From contig DTSF01000143.1 in the NCBI GenBank assembly GCA_012965485.1, positions 1 to 11,994 on the forward strand: a DNA stretch of 11,994 nucleotides, written 5' to 3'. The notes beneath the pieces were generated by a model, which worked only from the letters and a program-made list of their open reading frames with translations, had not been told where the DNA came from and did not search any database. The DNA is from Dehalococcoidia bacterium (GTDB lineage Bacteria > Chloroflexota > Dehalococcoidia > SAR202 > UBA826). Position 1 is the stretch's first letter. Every line of letters starts with the position of its first letter. Of the stretch, positions 7,440 to 11,994 are shown piece after piece. The position numbers were made by a program, and so were the translations under genes.

Positions 7440-7661
7440 GAATATGAATCCTCCAATTAGAATAACTATTTATCTCCGGCAAACGGTAAGCATGGCAGGT
7501 TTCAACATGGCGCTACTCGAAAGCCGTTCAAACCACATTGTAGTTGGCATAAATATCATTATCAACCTGAGTATACTAGTCAGAATTACTCGTTGCGCTA
7601 AACTTATTAAAGTGAAATTTAGCCAAGGTTCATTTCTACTAATCAACGGTAAAAAAAGAAA
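7440..7661. other. Divergent intergenic region between the ThDP-enzyme gene and birA
   Basis: This 222-bp gap must hold promoters for both flanking genes. It contains the ThDP gene's ribosome-binding site (7450-7454) and a TATACT (7572-7577) within a palindromic GTATAC that could act as a -10 on either strand. No -35 hexamer at proper spacing was convincing, and no operator repeat, riboswitch-like structure or conserved small gene was seen. Confidence 0.35.
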
Positions 7662-8420
7662 ATGCAAATTGGGCAAACCATACACCATGTGCGAGAAATA
7701 AATTCTACGATGGAAGCCTGTAACCGTTTGGCTATTTTAGGGGAGCCAGACGGAACCATAGTGTCAGCAAATTACCAGGAATCCGGCAGAGGTAGGTTCG
7801 ACAGGAAATGGGTATCTCCGAGTGGAGACAACATCCAAATGTCGGTACTACTTAGATCCAACCAACAGGAACTAAAATACCTTAATATTTTCGCATCGAT
7901 GGCAGTGCTAGCTACCTGCGAACAAACCCTAGGAGTCGATGGAAGTATTAAATGGCCTAATGATGTTCAAATCAACGGCAAGAAAATTGCAGGAATACTA
8001 ATCGAAACAGTACTAGAAGGTGAAAAAGTAGTATCTTCCGTGATCGGAATTGGATTAAACGTCAATCTCGACGTAAAAGCCCAAACTGATATTGAAGAGA
8101 CAGCAACGTCTCTTAAATGTGAGAAAGGAAGGTATATAAGCCGTTCCGTAATTCTAAGAAAGCTTATAAAACAATTAAATTTTTATCATTCTCAAATTAG
8201 TGACGGGGCGTCTTTAACCCAACGGTGGTCTGACAAATTGAGCACGATAGGAGAAGAAGTAACCTTGTCATTCGGAAAAAATTCCAATGAAAATGTTTTG
8301 GTTGGGTTGGCCGAATCGATCAGTGATGATGGTGGACTAAGAATCCGGAAAAGGGACGGTTCACTTTTCACGGCTAATGCTGGTGAGGTAACTTTAGCAG
8401 AAGGGCGAAAAATATTGTGA
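7662..8420 (+). CDS. birA: Biotin-protein ligase BirA, monofunctional (no DNA-binding domain)
   Basis: This enzyme makes biotinyl-5'-AMP from biotin and ATP and transfers biotin to a lysine of carboxylase carrier proteins. The 252-residue protein starts directly with the catalytic domain (INST, 13-16). It then shows the biotinyl-AMP loop ESGRGRF (40-46), KWPND (97-101) and GKKIAGILIE (106-115) in the expected order, followed by the small C-terminal SH3-like domain (about 205-250). The N-terminal winged helix of the E. coli repressor-ligase is absent, so it should not act as a biotin-operon repressor. ATG at 7662 fits the family start, but the upstream sequence is purine-rich with no good GGAGG, suggesting modest translation. 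Two SDR genes follow at 33-bp and 43-bp gaps in the same direction and may share its transcript. A biotin-dependent carboxylase is not in the window. Confidence 0.95.
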   Translation: MQIGQTIHHVREINSTMEACNRLAILGEPDGTIVSANYQESGRGRFDRKWVSPSGDNIQMSVLLRSNQQELKYLNIFASMAVLATCEQTLGVDGSIKWPNDVQINGKKIAGILIETVLEGEKVVSSVIGIGLNVNLDVKAQTDIEETATSLKCEKGRYISRSVILRKLIKQLNFYHSQISDGASLTQRWSDKLSTIGEEVTLSFGKNSNENVLVGLAESISDDGGLRIRKRDGSLFTANAGEVTLAEGRKIL

Positions 8421-8453
8421 TAAATCGATCCTTATCAATTTTGGAGTACGAAA

Positions 8454-9260
8454 ATGCTTGAAAAACTTAGTTTAGAAAACAAAACAGTTGTCATAACGGG
8501 TGGAGGTACTGGTTTAGGTAAGGAAATGTGCCTAGCCATGGCCCAAGCCGGAGCGGATCTGGTAATTGCGGCAAGAAGGCTTGAACCAATCGAAGAAGTA
8601 TCAAAACTAGTTCGAGGTTTTGGGCGTAGATCATTAGCTATCCCGACTGATGCGACAGACACCTCCGATATCAAAACACTTTTCGATACTGTACTGGCAG
8701 AATTCGGAAAAGTTGATGTTCTGATCAACAATGCTGGAATTGTGAGAGAAGATTCTGCAAAACCGATTTGGGAAATAACCGATGAAAGTTGGAAGATTGG
8801 AATTGATGTAAATCTCTCTACGGCTTTTTACTGTTCCAGAGAGATATCGAAGCATATGGCAGACAATGGTGGAGGAAAAATTGTGCACGTGTCATCCGGT
8901 TTTGGGTTTAGAGGTGGAAGAGACAACTACATATATGCTGCAGGAAAGGGGGGAATTGTAAATTTAACAAGAGCTATGGCAACAAGCCTAGGCAGATATG
9001 GAATTACCACAAATTGCATAGTCCCTGGATTTATCCCCACAGAGGTCACCGACCCAAATAGCGATAGATCCCAACAGCGCGGAAGATTTATACCAATTGG
9101 CCGGGTTGGACAACCATCGGAAATGGGCCCCTTGGCAGTTTATTTAGCCTCTGAGGCCTCGGATTATATGAATGGAGAGTTTTTTGCCATCGATGGTGGT
9201 GGTCTAGCTGGCGGTATAGCACCCACTCTTCATGCACCAGAGATACCATTAGAAATTTAA
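8454..9260 (+). CDS. Short-chain dehydrogenase/reductase, catalytically complete
   Basis: A 268-residue classical SDR, expected to oxidise an alcohol or reduce a ketone with NAD(P)(H). Every landmark is present: the cofactor loop TGGGTGLG (15-22), an Arg41-Arg42 pair after the second strand that favours NADP(H), DAT (66-68), NNAG (92-95), the catalytic Asn120, Ser148, Tyr161 and Lys165 (YxxxK), PGFIPTEV (191-198) and the C-terminal DGGG. It resembles FabG and gluconate 5-dehydrogenase-type SDRs, but the substrate cannot be read from sequence. A short C-terminal extension (GIAPTLHAPEIPLEI) follows the usual end. GGAG at 8443-8446, 7 nt before the ATG, supports the start. It is directly followed by a degenerate SDR paralog 43 bp downstream, which may be its partner subunit. 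Confidence 0.93.
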   Translation: MLEKLSLENKTVVITGGGTGLGKEMCLAMAQAGADLVIAARRLEPIEEVSKLVRGFGRRSLAIPTDATDTSDIKTLFDTVLAEFGKVDVLINNAGIVREDSAKPIWEITDESWKIGIDVNLSTAFYCSREISKHMADNGGGKIVHVSSGFGFRGGRDNYIYAAGKGGIVNLTRAMATSLGRYGITTNCIVPGFIPTEVTDPNSDRSQQRGRFIPIGRVGQPSEMGPLAVYLASEASDYMNGEFFAIDGGGLAGGIAPTLHAPEIPLEI

Positions 9261-9303
9261 TTTCGATATAGCCAACATCGCTAATTCAAGGAGCAGATCT
9301 ACA

Positions 9304-10062
9304 ATGAGTACACCAGACGGATGGGATCTAACAGGTAAAAAAGCTGTCATAAGTGCCGATCGTAGGGGTTGGACTAAGTTTTTTTCCAGTGCTTTAGCAG
9401 AGGCAGGTGCCGATGTAGCAATAATAGGATCAGATAATTCTGATATGGAAGAAGCCAGCAATAAGGCATCCGGTTATGGACGTAAGGTGATCACCCAAAC
9501 AACTAATCTAATGTCCAAAACTTCCATTGATAAATCTATTCAAAGTATAAATGATGACTTCGGGACGATAGACATCCTTGTCAATAATGCCAAGGTTAAT
9601 TTTGGAAAAAGGTTTGAAGAGGTAACAGAATCGGAATTTGACAATCTAATGGATTTCAATCTCAAATCCATGTTTCTAACTTGCCAATCAGTAGGGCGAA
9701 CTATGCTAAAGAATAAAAGAGGTCGCATAGTAAATATGACCTCTGACCTAGCTGTGAGAGGTTTGTGGAACTCTGTGGTCCCATGTGCCTCTGAAGGAGC
9801 AATACACCAATTAACCTCTTCTCTGGCACTTGAGTGGGGCCGGGACGGAATAAGGGTCAATGGTATCGGCGCAGGGTGGCTTAGCACCAAGGAGAAGTCA
9901 GATCCTAGTGAACCCGATTTATTGGAGCGATATATACCCTCGAGAAGAAAGGGGCATCCAAACGAACTTACACAAATGTTAGTGTACCTCTCTTCGGATT
10001 CATGCGGTTTTGTAAATGGTCAAACGATATTCATCGACGGGGGTGCGCTTGCCCATGCTTAG
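9304..10062 (+). CDS. Degenerate SDR paralog, probable non-catalytic (pseudoenzyme) subunit
   Basis: A 252-residue protein colinear with the SDR just upstream and of normal SDR length, with an intact frame and a good AAGGAG at 9288-9293. The active site is dismantled. The YxxxK pair reads Pro160 and Glu164 (PCASE), the cofactor loop TGxxxGxG reads SADRRGWT (17-24), keeping only Gly22, and NNAG reads NNAK (94-97). The catalytic-site Asn119 and Ser147 remain, as do the late structural elements NGIGAGW (186-192), GFVNGQ (235-240) and FIDGG (243-247), which help form the tetramer interface in this family. Oxidoreduction by the standard mechanism looks impossible and NAD(P) binding doubtful. An inactive partner in a hetero-oligomer with the neighbouring SDR is plausible. 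BbsC of the toluene-pathway dehydrogenase BbsCD is a described precedent for an inactive SDR subunit. A recently inactivated gene is less likely because the frame is clean. Confidence 0.88.
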   Translation: MSTPDGWDLTGKKAVISADRRGWTKFFSSALAEAGADVAIIGSDNSDMEEASNKASGYGRKVITQTTNLMSKTSIDKSIQSINDDFGTIDILVNNAKVNFGKRFEEVTESEFDNLMDFNLKSMFLTCQSVGRTMLKNKRGRIVNMTSDLAVRGLWNSVVPCASEGAIHQLTSSLALEWGRDGIRVNGIGAGWLSTKEKSDPSEPDLLERYIPSRRKGHPNELTQMLVYLSSDSCGFVNGQTIFIDGGALAHA

Positions 10063-10147
10063 ACCTTTGTGCCCGATTTATCCAACCTGAAACAACTCAA
10101 AACATCTGAATTTATAGAATCCGAAAACACAGCAAACCCATTGGATA

Positions 10148-10411
10148 TTAAATCAAATTTCGCACGATCACTCTTATAAAATGCAGTAATATCAAAGCCA
10201 CCACTGGTGAAAAATCAAACATCCCAGTTTTAGGTAATACTTTTCTTATCGGGCCCATGATAGGTTCGGTAATAGCATAAATCAGCCGAATCACAGGGAA
10301 AAACGGGCTACCAGGGGACACATTAAACCAAGAGACCAATACCCGAGCCAGTATTGAAAAATAAAGTACTGTTGCGAGGATGTTCAGGAAATTTCCTAAA
10401 TATAGTGCCAA
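10148..10411 (-). CDS. YggT-family small membrane protein
   Basis: An 87-residue integral membrane protein of the YggT family, whose function is poorly known; members are linked to cell division, osmotic response or plastid membrane organisation. Two hydrophobic segments are visible, about 5-27 and 67-86. Between them lie the family's marks: ARVLVSWF (22-29), the region around Pro39, TEPIMGPIR (48-56) and DFSPVVALI (66-74). It lies directly downstream of proC, an arrangement common in bacteria. The start is TTG at 10411, two nt after the proC stop. No ATG exists in frame between the upstream in-frame TGA and the first membrane segment, so translation probably depends on coupling to proC. The gene is convergent with the second SDR gene, 85 bp away. 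Confidence 0.88.
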   Translation of the reverse strand: MALYLGNFLNILATVLYFSILARVLVSWFNVSPGSPFFPVIRLIYAITEPIMGPIRKVLPKTGMFDFSPVVALILLHFIRVIVRNLI

Positions 10412-10413
10412 CG

Positions 10414-11214
10414 TTAATTGCCTAACTCAACTGAGCGATCAAATGCAGCCTTGACCCCGTTGATCACAGCAGCCCTAAGCCCATCATTCTCCATAGAGAC
10501 TAAAGCTTCTATTGTGGTGCCTCCAGGTGAAGTAACCATATCACTGAGAACAGAAGGATGTTCACCACTTTCCAATAACAATTCAGTACTACCCAACACG
10601 GTCTGCAGTACTAAATGTTTAGCCATATCTCTAGGCATTCCTAAATACACTCCCGAATCAATCAAAGATTGAATAAATAAGAATACATATGCGGGACCAC
10701 TAGCGCTTAGAGCGGTAGCCATATCCATATATTTTTCATCGTGAACATAATACTCTTCACCTAAGGTTTTTAGGATTGATGCGATCTCCCCAATAGCGGT
10801 AGGATCAACCTCATCTGTTGAGGTCCATACCAACATACCTTTACCTATTTGAGAAGGTGTGTTCGGCATCACTCTAATTATCTGCCGGTGTTCCAATCCT
10901 TTTGAAAGATCAGAGGATTTACTTCCAGCGACAATAGATATGACTGGACGCTCAGGAGAAATTTTTCCTTTAAGGTCCTTGTATACCTCTGGTAATGTCT
11001 GCGGTTTTACTGCCAATAATATCTTTCCTTTTTTTTCCAAAATATCAATATTTTCTTTCAGACAATTTACTCCATACGTGTCAGTCAGGTATTTCCTTCT
11101 ATCGGCGATGGGATCGCTTACATATATTTGATCAGAAGAAAACAATCCTTCTTTTAACACACCTGCTATAAACGACTCCGCCATAACTCCACCGCCAATA
11201 AAAGATATAGTCAT
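10414..11214 (-). CDS. proC: Pyrroline-5-carboxylate reductase ProC
   Basis: This enzyme catalyses the last step of proline synthesis, reducing 1-pyrroline-5-carboxylate with NAD(P)H in the cytoplasm. The 266-residue length is typical. The N-terminal Rossmann domain shows FIGGGVMAES (5-14), AVKPQ (68-72), IVAGS (94-98) and RVMPNTP (114-120). The C-terminal dimerisation/active-site domain shows SASGPAY (170-176) and TSPGGTT (228-234), where the substrate is held. ATG at 11214 puts the glycine loop at residue 7, and a GAGGG at 11222-11226 lies 7 nt upstream. It is the middle gene of a minus-strand unit: the pdxA-like stop is 25 bp upstream and the yggT start overlaps its end region. All key residues look intact. 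Confidence 0.96.
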   Translation of the reverse strand: MTISFIGGGVMAESFIAGVLKEGLFSSDQIYVSDPIADRRKYLTDTYGVNCLKENIDILEKKGKILLAVKPQTLPEVYKDLKGKISPERPVISIVAGSKSSDLSKGLEHRQIIRVMPNTPSQIGKGMLVWTSTDEVDPTAIGEIASILKTLGEEYYVHDEKYMDMATALSASGPAYVFLFIQSLIDSGVYLGMPRDMAKHLVLQTVLGSTELLLESGEHPSVLSDMVTSPGGTTIEALVSMENDGLRAAVINGVKAAFDRSVELGN

Positions 11215-11239
11215 GATTCATCCCTCAAGTCCATCATTT

Positions 11240-11994
11240 TTAACTACCTGGCAATTTACTATCACTTACCAAGGATACAGCTGTATTGATTGATTCCATC
11301 ATACTTATATGGTCTGCTATTCCTTTACCAGCTATATCAAATGCCGTGCCATGATCTACAGAGGTTCTAATAAAAGGCAATCCAAGATTTACGCTGACAC
11401 TTCTTTGCCAATCATGCACCTTAATCGGGATATGGCCTTGATCATGGTACATAGCTATACATACATCATATTTACCATCGATATTTTGATTGAAAACTGT
11501 GTCGGCAGGTATGGGTCCTATAACGTCAATTCCCATAGAACGGGCATCTTCAACAGCCGGCCCAATCTGCATACGTTCTTCATCACCTAATAGTCCACCG
11601 TCACTTGCATGTGGATTTAGGGCAGAAACTCCTATTCTAGGATTTGGAAATCCCCATTTCTCAAAATAGTCATGCGTCAAAGATATTTTTGCCAAAACAT
11701 TATCACGAGTTACATAATCACAAGCTATTCTGAGCGATTTATGGGTGGTCAAATGAACTACGCGTAAGGCACCTGCCATGAGCATTGTGGCAACTTGACT
11801 TACTCCTGTCTGACTTTGAAAAATTTCCATGTGGCCTATATCTTTGTGGCCTGCCAAGTTACAAGCTTCTTTATTGATTGGGGCTGTGCATATAGCTTGT
11901 ATTTGGCCTGAAGCCGCTAATTCACCAGCTTTGAGTATCCACTCCACAGAAGCTTTACCAGACTCGGCCGAAATCTGTCCATACTCTATTTTCT
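11240..11994 (-). CDS. pdxA: PdxA-family dehydrogenase (5' end outside window), possibly PdxA2-type
   Basis: PdxA oxidises 4-hydroxy-L-threonine phosphate in vitamin B6 synthesis; the PdxA2 branch acts on phosphorylated threonate or erythronate instead. The frame is open to the right edge (residues KIEYGQISAESGKAS precede the GTG at 11947), so this is a C-terminal fragment of about 250 of ~330 residues. Counting from that GTG, it shows TAPINKEA (21-28), GHME (38-41), the metal-binding His of TTH (69), NPH (113) and MYHDQGH (His168), Lys176 and FIRTSVDHGTAFDIAGKG (192-209). Spacings match E. coli PdxA His166/His211/His266. Two substrate contacts differ: Thr137 of HTE is Met40 and Asn283 is Ser185, so the substrate may not be hydroxythreonine phosphate. 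It is the promoter-side gene of a unit continuing into proC and yggT. Confidence 0.9.
   Translation of the reverse strand, partial: KIEYGQISAESGKASVEWILKAGELAASGQIQAICTAPINKEACNLAGHKDIGHMEIFQSQTGVSQVATMLMAGALRVVHLTTHKSLRIACDYVTRDNVLAKISLTHDYFEKWGFPNPRIGVSALNPHASDGGLLGDEERMQIGPAVEDARSMGIDVIGPIPADTVFNQNIDGKYDVCIAMYHDQGHIPIKVHDWQRSVSVNLGLPFIRTSVDHGTAFDIAGKGIADHISMMESINTAVSLVSDSKLPGS

Noticed and set aside
7321..7701. A 126-codon open frame on plus spanning the ThDP gene start and the divergent gap
   Set aside because: It overlaps two well-supported genes, with low-complexity hydrophobic and basic content and no family resemblance.
9540..9890. A 116-codon open frame on minus inside the degenerate SDR gene
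   Set aside because: It mirrors the SDR reading frame, shows no recognisable motif, and the SDR frame explains the sequence.
9304..10062. Calling the second SDR a pseudogene
   Set aside because: There is no stop or frameshift, its length and C-terminal structural motifs are normal, and a good ribosome-binding site is present. Losses are confined to catalytic and cofactor residues.
10075..10154. Imperfect inverted repeat GATTTATCCAA / TTGGATATTAAATC in the gap between the second SDR and yggT
   Set aside because: The arms differ by a 3-nt gap, are 55 nt apart and have no T tract, so neither a terminator nor a mobile-element end is supported.

Overview
The window is about 12 kb of ordinary, gene-dense bacterial chromosome. 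It is AT-leaning by eye, with short intergenic gaps, ATG/GTG/TTG starts and several clear GGAGG ribosome-binding sites. No mobile element, phage gene, CRISPR array, tRNA or rRNA was seen. The mix of an Mfd of standard type, an orphan HypE/PurM-fold protein without hydrogenase genes, many CoA- and SDR-type catabolic enzymes, a ThDP enzyme of unknown substrate and a proC-yggT pair fits a free-living heterotroph. By general resemblance I would guess Chloroflexota (SAR202/Dehalococcoidia-like marine bacteria). That placement is an inference from protein flavour, not proven here.

Layout. (1) 1-1555 (+): the C-terminal two-thirds or less of mfd, cut by the window start, running tail to tail and overlapping by 8 bp with a HAD-family hydrolase (1548-2267, -). 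(2) From a 52-bp divergent gap with a perfect TATAAT, a PurM/HypE-fold protein (2320-3324, +) and a crotonase-fold enzyme (3374-4237, +) read rightward. (3) On the minus strand, a ThDP-dependent enzyme (5799-7439) ends at a strong hairpin (5749-5775). Beyond it a membrane-anchored TlpA-like thioredoxin (5065-5685) is translationally coupled to an alpha/beta hydrolase (4247-5065). (4) Divergently from the ThDP gene, birA (7662-8420) is followed by two SDR genes (8454-9260 and 9304-10062), all on plus. (5) Convergent to these, a minus-strand operon pdxA-like (cut by the window end), proC and yggT occupies 11994-10148.

The most interesting item is the tandem SDR pair. The first is a complete, apparently NADP(H)-type SDR. 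The second has an intact reading frame and SDR fold but has lost the catalytic Tyr and Lys, two of the three cofactor-loop glycines and the Gly of NNAG. That is the signature of a pseudoenzyme subunit, and a hetero-oligomer with its neighbour is a testable idea. Several other enzymes also carry substitutions at classical catalytic positions (crotonase-fold protein, HAD, alpha/beta hydrolase, PdxA-like), so their textbook names should not be taken as functions.
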